DNA from: Notamacropus eugenii
Taxonomy: Eukaryota; Chordata; Mammalia; Diprotodontia; Macropodidae
DNA length: 64,000 bases
Assembly: GCF_028372415.1 (NCBI RefSeq)
Contig: NC_092879.1
Coordinates: forward strand, 66,057,781 to 66,121,780
Reading direction: 5' to 3'
Part shown: positions 12,699 through 23,254 of the stretch, one piece after another
Layout: every line of letters starts with the position of its first letter
How positions within the stretch are numbered: the first letter of the stretch is position 1
The notes under the pieces: generated by a model
Databases searched by the model: none
Told to the model about the DNA's origin: nothing
Seen by the model: the letters and a program-made list of their open reading frames with translations, nothing else
Made by a program: the position numbers and the translations under genes

Positions 12699-12784
12699 TG
12701 TGTGCGTGCATGTGTGTGTGTGTGTGTGTGTGCATGTGTGTGTGTGTGTGTGTGTGTGTGTGAGACAGAGACACAGAGAGAGAG
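12699..12784. repeat. (TG)n microsatellite with GAGACA tail
   Basis: TG dinucleotides interrupted by TGCATG, followed by gagacagagacacagagag. Confidence 0.95.
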
Positions 12785-13670
12785 CCCTGTGAGTTCTGTC
12801 TCCAGCAGCTCAGCATGAACCAGTGGAAATGACCATAACACATGGGCTGAATGTTTGATCAGCTTCCGATTAACAGCAATGATTTTCCATAAATCTTAGT
12901 GCCAGAAATTGGCAGCATTATCCCTATAAAGGGATGCTTTTGTTCTCCCTTACAATATAATTTATGCCCAAGGTCAGCTTTACTTCATCTCTACGGGAAT
13001 AAATTATTCGAGAGAAAGTTATCATGATCTTCTGGGATTCTTAGGCTCTTCACAACATCATCTAATGATTGCAGAAAATTAGGCATGGGGGTAAGAGACA
13101 GGAGGATTGCTAGAGACAGGCACACTGAAAGTGCTGAGTAATGACAGTTGGAAGCCTGTGTAATTCTTGACATTCTGAGAGGCAGTTAAATCCAGGGTTC
13201 TAAACTGCCTTGGTTTTCTGGACCAGCTACAACACAAACAGGGAACAACTCAAGCATTGAAGTCTTCTGGACTGGTTATTTGGTATAGTAGCAACCAACC
13301 CTTACCCATTCTAGCAGGCCTTTAACTCTCAATAATTCCCAACAATCATGATTTCACTAGCGGTCCCTCAATCTACCAATGTCAATTCTGATCCCTTGAT
13401 AACTTTACTAGACTGTGCCCAGGGTCCCAAAATTCCTCACTGTGCCCAGGTTGGTGATAACCCTCTGAGAACATAGCCAGATTGACCTCTCACTGAATCT
13501 CTATTCAAAACCAGAGCTTGTGTTACAATGCCACCCTCCCCTGCTTCCCAGGAGTGTTGTGGGGAATGTTCTTTGCCAACCTTAAAGCACTCTAGTATTG
13601 GAAGTTTAATTCTTGGCCTTAGATTACCTGGGTCTTCCTAAAATGAGCATAGACACCTGAGGGCTTTATA
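12785..13670. other. SINE-free block, possible conserved non-coding DNA
   Basis: No repeat is recognised. Around 12830-13010 the sequence is AT-balanced and unique, with homeodomain-like cores (gattaacagcaatgatt) and a TATAAAG motif. Conservation cannot be tested from one sequence. Confidence 0.3.
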
Positions 13671-13884
13671 ATAATGATCTTGTACATCAACTACATTTAC
13701 ACGGAGATACAAAGAACTTCAGTATCCTCCTTCCTCTTCTCCCACTCCTCTCCCGCACCCCAGAAAAAGAATCATTTTTCCCCAGTCCCGCAGTGCTGCC
13801 TTCCCCAACCCTGGCCATCTTCCCTGGTAATGACCAAAAAAAACCAAAAAAAAAAACCACATACAAGTCAGTGATAGGGGGTTA

Positions 13885-14215
13885 ATGAATTCCATGTTTA
13901 TTCCAATTCGTATGTGCTCGCAGTGTGACTTCTGGAAACTTGGCTTTTTCCATGACTGTAGCCCAGTTGTCTCTAGGACTACAACCAAGGTTTTCCTCAT
14001 GCCCCCTTCTCTTAAATTGGTTCACTCCATGGTCACAAAATCGTTTCTTCTGTTCCTGAAGGTAGGCTTCTTCCATGATCTCAGTCTAGTTTCTTCCCAC
14101 ATCATTCCTTGCTTCCTTCTGTGTCCAAAGCCCGGCTTCTTGAGTGCCCGAAGTCTGGTTTCCTCTGACCCAATGGCTCGATTTCTCCCATGACCACACC
14201 TTTTTTTCTTCCGGA
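13885..14215. repeat. Degenerate 69-base tandem repeat
   Basis: On the + strand the unit head ggcttcttcc (or a variant) recurs at 13942, 14065 and 14134. The spacings are 123 and 69 bases, both multiples of three. It underlies the repeat structure of the minus-strand frame described for 14022-14501. Confidence 0.6.
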
Positions 14216-14501
14216 ATTTCAGTAGACTACTTACTGTTGGAACTAAGCTTTTCTCATGGTCTTCAGTTGTTGGAGTCATTTCTTCCTTGCGTGTAACATA
14301 CCCATTTTCAGAGTTTGGCATGGTTAAGGTAGAAAGATGACTAGACTCCCCGATCTGGGGGGAAGAGAGACTAACTTGATAGTGAAAGAGAAGGGATAAG
14401 CCATCATCTGCTGTGGACTCCATCCTTGTTCTTTCTTCCCCCAGAAGTGAAATCACAGACGTAGCACCAATCTTTTTAAAGTTCCAGTTACCATAGTGAC
14501 A
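14022..14501 (-). CDS. Unrecognised open frame with tandem 23-codon repeats
   Basis: I do not recognise this frame. It is open on the minus strand from about 14501 to a stop at 14022-14024; the first ATG inside it is near 14431. The C-terminal half is very basic and has two 23-residue units sharing EETRLR and KKP motifs, for example WEETRLRSWKKPTF, spaced exactly 69 bases apart. After the stop the same frame continues into a further related unit (LETTGLQSWKKPSF) displaced 123 bases, also a multiple of three. No SINE or LINE overlaps it. Codon-multiple spacing suggests a past or present coding repeat, but the plus strand is also partly open with a GFFHD-like repeat, so this could be a decayed minisatellite. 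It could be a testis-type repeat protein exon, a pseudogene or chance. Confidence 0.25.
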   Translation of the reverse strand, partial: CHYGNWNFKKIGATSVISLLGEERTRMESTADDGLSLLFHYQVSLSSPQIGESSHLSTLTMPNSENGYVTRKEEMTPTTEDHEKSLVPTVSSLLKFRKKKRCGHGRNRAIGSEETRLRALKKPGFGHRRKQGMMWEETRLRSWKKPTFRNRRNDFVTME

Positions 14502-14756
14502 TCAGAGCGCATCACTATGCCTTATGTGGTCACTATCCCAAAGGCCTTTTTTTTCTCCCATTTCCGCAGAGGACCTCTGAATCCAGTGTACAAATATTAA
14601 TAAATATCCTAACCACCAATGACTGACCTTTTCCATTATCCCAGAGGTATCTGAAAAGAGGGCTAAAGGGTAGATGGGCCAAAAGGTCAGTCTCTGTGAT
14701 GTACAATGGCCAGGTCTGGGATCTGTTTATCCTTTCCCTCCTCTCCCGCCATTCAA

Positions 14757-14791
14757 ACACACACACAGACACACACACACACACACACACA
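14757..14791. repeat. (CA)n microsatellite
   Basis: CA run with one CAGA interruption. Confidence 0.95.
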
Positions 14792-14899
14792 TCCTTTTTT
14801 CTCAGTTAATCTGTGTCCCAACACTGACTTTCTGAAAGCTCTTCCATCAGTCTTACCTGTATCTATCCTACCGCAGGGCCAGTTTTCTCCCTTTGTACT

Positions 14900-15030
14900 G
14901 ATCAAATGAAGTCATATCACTAAGCATTTATTAAGCACCTGTTATGTGTCAGACATTGTGCTAAGTTCTAGGGATACAAAAACAGGGTGAAAGAACAGTC
15001 CCTGCTCTCAAGGAGCTCACAGTCAAATGG
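14900..15030 (-). mobile_element. Antisense L2 3' tail
   Basis: Reads ttattaagcacctgttatgt, gctaagttctagggatac, tctcaaggagctcacagtc, the reverse complement of an L2 3' end. Confidence 0.7.
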
Positions 15031-15096
15031 TTCCTGGGGGAGTTTCCAGAGCCAGCCCTCCCATTCCCATGTTCTACCCTCATTCTCTGAGCTTAT

Positions 15097-15299
15097 CAAG
15101 GATGGGGAACAGGTGATCTTAAGGCCACATGTGGCCTTCTAGGTCCTTAGGTGTGGCCTTTTGACTGAGTCCAAGTTTTACAAAGTGAATCCTTTTATGA
15201 AGGAGATTTGTTCTATGAAGTTTGGATTCAGTCAAAGGGCCTCACTTGAGGACCTAGAAGGCCACATGTGGTTTCAAGGCCACAGGTTCCCTACCACAG
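15097..15299. mobile_element. hAT-like palindromic MITE, full-length copy
   Basis: Almost the whole 203 bases form one imperfect palindrome. The left arm ccacatgtggccttctagg recurs inverted near the right end, and the centre holds tttgactgagtccaag against its inverse cttggattcagtcaaa-type arm. Ends resemble the hAT style CAGGGGTGGGGAACC. It is the same family as 30441-30595. I see no clear 8-base duplication here. Confidence 0.7.
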
Positions 15300-15339
15300 C
15301 CTAGATAATCCAAACCCCAACTGGCTCCCATTCCCTTTC

Positions 15340-15535
15340 CTAGAGCACTTGAAGTTTTCCAAAGCACTTTCCTTACACGGCAATCCTTTGGAGTAGTTTC
15401 TGCAATTATTATTATGTTACCAAAAAGGAAACTGAGGTCCTGAGACCTGAAATGACTTGCATCTAGCAAGTATTTGAGGTGGAATTCAAACCCAGGTCTC
15501 CTGAATCCAAGCCTGGACTTCTTTCCATTGCCGTA
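15340..15535 (-). mobile_element. MIR-type SINE, reverse
   Basis: caaaaaggaaactgaggtcc, gaaatgacttgcatctagca, attcaaacccaggtctcctg. Confidence 0.7.
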
Positions 15536-15604
15536 CAACTTGAAGACAATGGAAGATGGGCCAGTGATGTCACTGATGAGAGAACAGTTCATATCCCATT
15601 GGTG

Positions 15605-15760
15605 TCCTCGACCTTCTCAGTCTCTTAACCTCTGCCTCAGTTTTCTCATCTGTAAAATAAGGACAGTAATAGCACCTACCTCATATATGATCAAATAAAA
15701 GAATAATTATAAAGCACTCAGTACAGTGCCTGGCACATAGGAAGCACTAGATCAATGTTG
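15605..15760 (+). mobile_element. MIR-type SINE fragment
   Basis: cagttttctcatctgtaaaa, agcacctacctcatatatga and the L2-like tail gtgcctggcacataggaagc. Confidence 0.65.
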
Positions 15761-15779
15761 GATAGTATTTTCTTCCTCC

Positions 15780-15890
15780 AGTAGAATGTCATGTCCTTGG
15801 CAGCAAGGATATTTGTATCACATAGAATCTTGCACAGTGCTTTGCTCTAGTTTATAGGTGTTTAATAAATATTGAATTGAATTGAGTGGC
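15780..15890 (+). mobile_element. Sense L2 3' tail
   Basis: gtcatgtccttggcagcaag, ataggtgtttaataaatatt and gaattgaattgag are an L2 terminus. Confidence 0.5.
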
Positions 15891-15914
15891 AATTCTCCCT
15901 CATATGCTTCTATA

Positions 15915-16135
15915 ACTTTTCTATGAGGCTCTGGAGTCAGGTTCAAATTCTGCTTGTGATGGTCATTAGCTATGTGACCATGGGCAAATGTCTGACCCTC
16001 CTTGAGCCTCAGTTTCATCATCTGTAAAGTGGGGATGATAATGACTACGAGGCTATTGTGGGGCTCAGTGAGATCATGTGTACAGTTTACCATGTTAACC
16101 TCTCAGTGGTATAGAATGTCAAGGACTATTATCTT
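15915..16135 (+). mobile_element. MIR-type SINE
   Basis: ggagtcaggttcaaattctg, gctatgtgaccatgggcaaa, cctcagtttcatcatctgta. Confidence 0.75.
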
Positions 16136-16915
16136 GGAGAAGAATTACTGGCTGTGTTGTATGGATTCTTGTTTTAGCCTCAAACTATCCCATTTTTTCC
16201 TTCTTTACTCTCAGACAAACTCCTTTAGCTGTACACTTCCCCAAATGCACTCTGGCCCACCCTCTTCCTCCATGTTAATTCTGTACACAACTCATAGACC
16301 ACCTGTAGTGCTTGTCTGAGTTATAGGTACCCATGCTGGAGTTCCTCAGTAGGCTTTCCTTCCCCTTGTGGGTTAGACTCTGGGAAATATACAGTCTTCA
16401 CTCACTTGGATTTTCCTGTGTGGCTGGTTAGGCCAGTTTCTTCAGAGGGACAAGAGGAAGTCCTACTTCTGATGCAGTGACATCACAATAGAATTAGCAC
16501 TGTACCCGTTTCAGTGAGAGATCAGGATCTTGCTCAGAGAGCTAGGATTGAGATCCTTCCCATAATTCCCCTGGGGCAAGAGAAGCCCAGTGTTAGAATC
16601 ATGTAGAGAAGAGCTTTCAGGAGGCCACAATGAGGCTCTAGAATGTGATAGAGGTGGGAAGCATCCTTCTTGCCCTGAGGTGGATATTCTGAGAGGCCTT
16701 GACTAGAGTGGGTAAGAAAGAGCTTCCAATCCTGGCCTCCCCCTCTGCTGAAAAAAAAATCTCCTGAAGCAGTGAGGCACACGATCTGACAGTTTGCCCT
16801 TTTTATTGAAACAGAAACTACACAGTGGCCAATGAAAATGATTGAGTGTCCCTCAGCACTGCCCATCTTGGACAGGAGTACAGGATTACAGCTTTAGAAC
16901 TGGTGAGAGGGACCT
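16135..16915. other. Unassigned SINE-free segment
   Basis: A 110-codon minus-strand frame (16534-16866) lacks any recognisable domain; probably non-coding. Confidence 0.4.
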
Positions 16916-17285
16916 TAGTGGTTCAGGGATCAGAGATTTACAATTGGAAGGGATTTTAGAGACTGTCAACCCCAACTTCCTCATTTTACAGATGCAGAAA
17001 CTGAGGTACAGAGAAATAAAGTGACTTGCCCAGGGTCCCACAGCTAGTTAGTGTCTAAGATGGGATTTGAACCCAGGTCTTCCTAGCTCCAAATTAAGGA
17101 CCCTGCCCGCTGCACTATGCTGCTTCTGTCATATCATCTAGCTCAACCCCTTCATTTTACATTAGATGGGAAAACTGAGGCCTAGAAAGGATAAGTAATT
17201 TGCCCAAGATCACATGGATGAGAGTCAGAGTTATGATTCGAATACAAGTCCTCTGATTCCAAATCTAGAGCTCTTTCCACTGTTG
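16915..17285 (-). repeat. Two tandem reverse SINEs with L3-like tails
   Basis: Copy one, 16915-17130: cctcattttacagatgcaga, gtgacttgcccagggtccca, ttgaacccaggtcttcctag. Copy two, 17130-17285: aaccccttcattttacatta, atttgcccaagatcacatgg. Same orientation and family, side by side. Confidence 0.75.
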
Positions 17286-17970
17286 GAGGAAGATCAGCTG
17301 GACAAGGGCTAGTTAAGGCAGACTCCCTGACAGCTTTATCCTGTGTGGTCCTGCTGGTCCAGCAGCTGTCCAATGTGCTGTGTAATGAGGGAACATTTCA
17401 GACTCTCATGCCTTACCTCCCCAGCCCTTGAGCTTGGCATTCGAGGCTCTCAAACGTGCCCCCTCCCACCTTTTCATCCCTTTCTTCCCTTCCCCCTCCC
17501 CCATATGAACTCTGTGCTTCAGACAAACTGGACTACTTGGCCACCAGCTGCAAGTGATTCATGTTCCTCAAATGGGCAAAAGATGCTAAGAATAGAGCAG
17601 GCTCAGGGGCAGAGAGCAGCAATGAAGGAAGCTTTGTTGCCCCATCCAAAGCTGAAAGGACAGAACTAGAAAGCATGTGTGTGGACTTTTTCAGATGTCC
17701 TTACCCACTGTGACTCATCTTTCTGGGCCTGGGATTCCTGTGTATTACGCCCTGGCTACATGTTAATGACAACATTGACATGAGTTAAAAGGTCATCATG
17801 GTGATATCTTTCTGAACCTGGGAGCTTCATTTGCCCTGAAAGATCTCAAGATCTAGGTGGTTTTGATTTATTTTCAATCATTCAGACCTAATGAGAAGGT
17901 CAATAAAAGGTTTTAGAAATGGAAGCAGCCTATGCAGAAAACAAATGCATTCTAGAAGCAACTCTTGGGC
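17285..17970. other. SINE-free segment
   Basis: 17690-17960 is unique-looking with catgttaatgacaacattg; no gene recognised. A 108-codon plus frame at 17343-17669 has no motif. Confidence 0.4.
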
Positions 17971-18222
17971 CACATATTAAATAGGTGCCATTTCTATAAT
18001 GTTTTCACCTCCAGGCACCTTATGTTGGCTCACTTGATCATCAGAAGTATATCCTATTATTGTCATCCCCATTTTTCAGATTGACAACTGAATCTGACAG
18101 AGTTCATATGACTGGCCTGGAGTCATACAACTGGTAGGCATTAGAAGCAAGCTTTGAACTCTCTTTTGTCTCTGACTCCAAACCTAGAGTGCTTTGCCCC
18201 CTGTACCACTGTTTCCTTTCTG
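17970..18222 (-). mobile_element. MIR-type SINE, reverse
   Basis: ttgtcatccccatttttcag, cctggagtcatacaactggt, gaactctcttttgtctctg. Confidence 0.6.
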
Positions 18223-18224
18223 TT

Positions 18225-18385
18225 GGGTTTGAGATGCCTATGGGGCATCCAAATAGAAGTGGAACTGGGGAAAAAGATGAGAACTAGTGTGCCAGAGATT
18301 CAGGAATGACCTGCATAGGGATGATAGCCAGAACCATGAGAACTGATGAAATCATCCAAAGAGAATATAGGGAGACAACTGGGTA
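18225..18385 (-). mobile_element. Antisense L2 ORF2 fragment
   Basis: ggtttgagatgcctatgggg and atgatagccagaaccatgag resemble the reverse of the L2 segment around the YADD motif; also similar to 42480-42600. Confidence 0.4.
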
Positions 18386-18387
18386 AA

Positions 18388-18670
18388 GGAAGGAAATAAG
18401 CGTTTCTATAGAGTCTACTATGAATCAGGTACTATGCTAAGCACTTTTATAAATATTATTTCAATTGATCCTCACAACAATCCCAGGAGATAGATGCTAT
18501 TTTTACCCACCCCCCCATTCATAGTTGAGGAAACTGAGGGAAACAAAGATAAAATGACTTGCCCAGGTTTACATAGCTTAATAAGTGTTTGAGGCTGGAT
18601 TGGAGCTTGAGTCTTCCTGACTCCAGAAGCAGCAATTTGTCCACTGGGTCACCAGCTGCCTCTGAAGAGG
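18388..18670 (-). mobile_element. MIR-type SINE, reverse
   Basis: ggtactatgctaagcacttt, tagttgaggaaactgaggga, aaatgacttgcccaggttta, agtcttcctgactccagaag. Confidence 0.75.
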
Positions 18671-18957
18671 GTTCAGGCCAGAGTTCTGGGAAATATGTAA
18701 GCCTGCAAGGATGTGTGTGTGTGGGTGGATGGGGGAATGACATAGATGATCCTGCAAAGACAACTGAAGATGATTAATCACACCGGAAGACAAGAACCAT
18801 CACAGAATAGAATCAAGAAAACCCATTTCTTCTCATAGAGGAAAAAACAACTCCGGGACCAAAGAGTTCACAAGTGAATTTTAACAAACATTGACAAAAG
18901 AAGTAATCCCTATGCTACATAAATGCTTAAAAACAAAGAAGGCACCATACCAAATTC

Positions 18958-19265
18958 CTGGGTGTGTGTTCATCCTTCGTTGCCAAAGAAGACCATGCCA
19001 TCAGAGAAATGATGACATGACTTGTACTTGACTTTGTTTCGAGTGAGGGAGGGCTGGGCAGGTCACCAGCCTCACTTCTCCTCCAGAACCATCTGAATCT
19101 AGTGACCAGATACTCATGAGGATGACTGGAGATGACCCAGGATGAGGCAATTGGGGTTAAGTGACTTGTCCAAGGTCACACAGCTAGTAAGTGTCAAGTG
19201 TCTGAGGTGAGATTTGAACTCAGGTCCTCCTGATTCTTGCACTGGTGCTTTATCCACCGTACCAA
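18958..19265 (-). mobile_element. tRNA-headed SINE with RTE-like tail, reverse copy
   Basis: Reverse complement of the 21941-22257 family: tail gttcatccttcgttgcc... ctcacttctcctccagaacc, then cttgtccaaggtcacacagc and gatttgaactcaggtcctcc. The tRNA-head end stops near 19265. Confidence 0.85.
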
Positions 19266-19299
19266 TAAAAATATTGTCTCGATAACCAGACTAGGGAAA

Positions 19300-19990
19300 T
19301 ATGTAAGGGAACATTATTAATCTTACTCTAACAGCAGACACACAAAAGCAAACACAAACATACAAAACCAATACCTAGTATATTCTCTGAAAACGACTAA
19401 GGAAAATAACGCAAATGGGACTTGTAACTAACAAAATGGAAGACTGGATATTTTCTCTAGTGTCATAAATTCCCCCAAACACTACCCAAAAGTGAGACTG
19501 CATCAGAGATACAACAATTACATCTATCTCCACAACTTAATACACCAAGAAAATTAACAGGTTAAATTTAATTAATTAGTTAATTAATCAATCTTGTAAC
19601 TAATATGCCATAGTGTACTTTCCCAATTTATCATTTGTTTTAGGAAAAGGCTGGCTGTGTGCTTTAATTTTAAGAAAGCAACACTAGCACCAGAAATTTC
19701 TGTTAATCAGAGTTTTGTCACCATTTAATGATGCTTTCATTCGTTGACATGGCTAAAGTTACGGCATGTTAGTTAATAAGAGGTCATTATAGCGCTCTCT
19801 GAAACAGTGCTAATATAAACTGTAACAGATAACGTTTTAAAGTTAGGCCTTTTCTTCTTGTCAATAACTTCTTTGGGGAATCATATTTCTTACCCAAATG
19901 GTCAAACAGTGAATTGCAGCCATGCCAACATGACATTTTCCCCCCTCTTTTCCCATATTTGCCATTCTGAAATCTGTAATAAGGTGAAAA
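19300..19990. other. SINE-free block, possible conserved non-coding DNA
   Basis: Dense TAAT/ATTA cores (ttaattaattagttaattaa at 19565-19590, tgttaatcagag, catttaatgatgc) and no repeat match, lying next to an old L1. Confidence 0.3.
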
Positions 19991-19999
19991 CTGGGAATT

Positions 20000-21937
20000 C
20001 GTTTTTGTTTTCATTTTTTTTTTTTACATTCTGCTACTTTGCTGAAGGTCTCATCCTAATTTTTGGTTGTTTCTCTGGACTTTTCTAAGTAAGCCATCTT
20101 ATCATTTACCCAGAGAGATAATTTTATCTGTTCTTTGCCAATTTTTGTCTTGTTGTGAAAACTGACATTTCTGGCACTTTGTGGAATAATAAAGGTGATA
20201 AATATCTTGTCTTCATTCCTGATCTTATTGCAAAAACTCCCAATGTTTTACCTTTACAGATAATACCAACTGTTCATTTTAGACATTGTAGATGAGTTTT
20301 TAATCACATTAAACAAAGATTCTTTCATTCCTATGATTTTTAGTATTTTGACATTAATAACTACATATTTTACACATGACTTTTTTGACATATGTTCATG
20401 TAATTGTTGAATTGTGTTTACTGTTTTCATTAATGTGATCTAATATGCTAATTGATTTCCTCCTGTTGAACCATACTTGAATTTTTAGTATAAATCCAAC
20501 TTGGTTAAAATAAGATGAATTCTTTTTTGTATGTTACTTTAGTTTCTTTGCCAGTATTTTATTGATCATTTTAACCAATTTTCGTTACTTCTTTTGCTTT
20601 ATATTTCGTTTTGTTGCTTTAATTTTTCCCTAATTTGGGTATCAGGACGATATTTTTTTTTTATTATAAAAGGAGTTTGGTGTAGTACCTTCTTTATTTT
20701 TAAAAGTTTATAGTGCATAGGAAATTATTTGTTTTATAGCTATTTATCAGAATTCACTTGTGGAGCTTTGGGTCTCAGAGTTGTTTTTGTTTTAGTTGTT
20801 TTCCTCCCTTATAGGAATTAATTTTGTTCTATTTTTCCTTCTTAAATAGAGTTATTTATATTATCAGCGTCTTGTTCTGTTAATGTGAGTGCTTGATTGT
20901 TTTGTAGCTCTTCCACTTCATTTCGATGTTCAGTCTTTTGGGCATAAATAGAAATATAATGACTTCTGACAGTATTCTTTCTTCACTTCTGTGGCTTGTT
21001 ATTTCCCGCTTCTCATTTCTTATTTTAGCAATTTGGTTTTCTCTCTCTCTTTTTAAAAATTAAATTAGCTAATGCTTTTTCAATCATAATAGTCTCCAAA
21101 ACAGTTCTTTGTTTTGTTGATTACTTCAATTTTAAATTTATTTCACCCTTAATTTTCGAAATTCCCACTTTTGTGCCTATTTGGGAATTATTCCTTTCTA
21201 AAATTTTGAATTATTTCAACTTTATATTCAAGTCATTAATCTTCTATTTCTCTTGTGTTAATATAAGTGCTTAGGGATATAAGTTTACCTCTAGAGATTG
21301 CTTTAGCTGTATCAAGTAAAGGTTAATGATAACAATTACAATAGCTAACATTTATGGCACTTTAAGATTTGCAAAGTATCATTCCTATATTTTCTGTTTG
21401 ATCCTCACAACAACCCTTTGAAGTAAGTACTCCATATTATGATCTCCTTTTTATAGAGGAGGAAACTGAGACTGAAAGACTCTAAGTGATTTTCCCAGAG
21501 TCACACAACTAGTAAGTGAGACAGGATTCAGTCTTGGATCTGCTTTTGCAATATCTGGATGCTCAGATCCGGATTTGGAGTAAGATCTCGAACTCCATCC
21601 ACTGCTCTACTTAACTACTTTGAGTTAGTCTGTTTTTTCCCCACTATTATCATTCTTTTTAACATTTTTATTGTTTCTGTGCTTTACTAGTTGACCCACT
21701 CATTTAGGATATGATTTGTTAGTCTTTGTTTAGCTATGCAACTTTTGCTTCCTTGTCCTTTATTGATTACTATATTATTTCATTGTGACCTATCAAGGAT
21801 ATGTTTAAGGTTTCTGCATTTATTTACAAATTGTTTGTGGCATACAGTGATCAACTTTTGTAAAAGTCCTGTATATGTCCAAAAAATAAATATGCTTTCT
21901 AAAAGGCACTCCTCTGTCTTCTCTGTAAATTCCTCAT
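20000..21937 (-). mobile_element. Antisense L1 ORF2 relic
   Basis: Antisense RT-domain landmarks are visible: cttcattcctgatcttattg, tctaatatgctaattgatt, agtataaatccaacttgg, gattgctttagctgtatc and caaattgtttgtggc. It is AT-rich with no intact frame. A MIR-type SINE at about 21313-21625 interrupts it, and another SINE adjoins it at 21941. Confidence 0.75.
21313..21625 (-). mobile_element. MIR/CORE-SINE inside the antisense L1
   Basis: Reverse orientation: taacatttatggcactttaa, cctcacaacaaccctttg, gaggaaactgagactgaaag, gagtcacacaactagtaag. L1 sequence resumes to its right. Confidence 0.8.
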
Positions 21938-21940
21938 GGG

Positions 21941-22257
21941 GGCAGCTAAGTGGTGCAGTGGATAGAGCACCAGTATAGGAGTCAGGAGGACCTGAGTTCA
22001 AATCTCACCTCAGACACTTGACACTTACTAGCTGTGTGACCTTGGGCAAGTCACTTAACCCCAGTTGCCTCATCCTGGGTCATCTCTAGTCATCCTGATG
22101 AATATCTGGTCACTGGATCCAGATGGCTCTGGAGGAGAAGTGAGGCTGGTGACCTGCTCAGCGCCCCCTGCTCAAAACAAAGTCAAGTGCAAATCATGAC
22201 ATCATTTCTCTGGTGGCAACGGAGTATGAACACACACACACACACATCACCCCTAAG
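21941..22257 (+). mobile_element. tRNA-headed SINE with RTE-like tail, near full length
   Basis: Head ggcagctaagtggtgcagtgg with A/B-box-like parts (gatagagcacc, gagttcaaatct), core gctgtgtgaccttgggcaag, then a LINE-type tail (gggtcatctctagtcatcc... ggctctggaggagaagtgag) and a CA-rich end. Flanking near-repeats TTCCTCATGGG (21930-21940) and TTCATCATGGG (22258-22268) look like its target-site duplication. Low divergence suggests a younger insertion. Confidence 0.85.
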
Positions 22258-22268
22258 TTCATCATGGG

Positions 22269-22435
22269 AAGATCAGCTCATACATTTTGAACTGAATGGA
22301 ACCTTAAAGGCCATCTAATTCAACCACTTCATTTCACAGATGAGAAAACAGGCTAAGAGAGATTAAGTGACTTCCTTCCCCATGATCACACAGTTAGTCA
22401 AAGGTAGGATTTGAACCCAGGAAACATGAACAATT
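22269..22435 (-). mobile_element. SINE with L3-like tail, reverse
   Basis: aatggaaccttaaaggccat, ccacttcatttcacagatga, gatcacacagttagtcaaag, gatttgaacccagg. It lies next to the target duplication of the 21941-22257 SINE. Confidence 0.7.
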
Positions 22436-23254
22436 CAGACTGATTATTTCTGATACGTGATTTGCCTTTTCCAAGGTGTGTCTAAAACTCTCTTTGTCAC
22501 TGAAGTTCTGTAGTTTGACAATACTACTGCATTAGTTAAATTCCAGTTTCTTCTCTTACATGATCCTGTGGAGTCTGCTGACCTGTACTTTGCCATCTGT
22601 TTTCAGTGCTTCCAAGAAATTTTCTTGTATGATTTTCTGATATGGAGTTTTCATATTCTTTGTATCTTAATGGATAATTTTAAATGCCAGATCTTCCCTC
22701 ATTTCTGTTATGTAACTTATCAACCATTCAAGATTCTTGCAGTCAAACCATTTGCTTCCGAATGTCTTGTAATGTTCTTTCTTTCCAAGGAGTTCTCTTT
22801 TCTGTCATTTCTCCTGTAATTTTTATTTTTCATCTTTTTAGCGTTTTTAAAAAATTTCTTCATTTCCTCTTTTTATTGTTCTGTCAGGTAGTGCTGGTGG
22901 TGTTTTCCCCAAAGCAATGATCTCATTTCTCTTTCCTCTTTTTATCCATTATTGTTTTTTTTCCTCCTTTGAGGCACTTACTACTTTTCCAAGATTATGA
23001 AGGGAAGCTAGATTTCGTCATGCCCAGTTATCCTGCTAATATTTTAGAGTGCATTTTTATTTTGATCATTAAGACAAATTTGTAAATCAAGAAATTCATT
23101 TAACTTTTAATAAAGTTGATTAGTACTTACTATTTTAAAAGGCTTTAATTAGAAAACTTTATAAAATTCAAGGAAGTAGAAATAATATTGTAACATTGTA
23201 TGTAGGGACTGATTTACAAGATATCTAAAGGCAGAGGAAGAGATGCCAAGTTGT
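22436..23254. other. T-rich unassigned segment, possibly more antisense L1
   Basis: T-rich plus-strand sequence like the neighbouring antisense L1, but I cannot place it on an L1 map. No gene recognised. Confidence 0.35.

Noticed and set aside
21941-22015. tRNA-like A/B boxes in SINE heads as tRNA genes
   Set aside because: They lack a complete cloverleaf and are joined to SINE cores; the same head occurs at 34308 and 40922.
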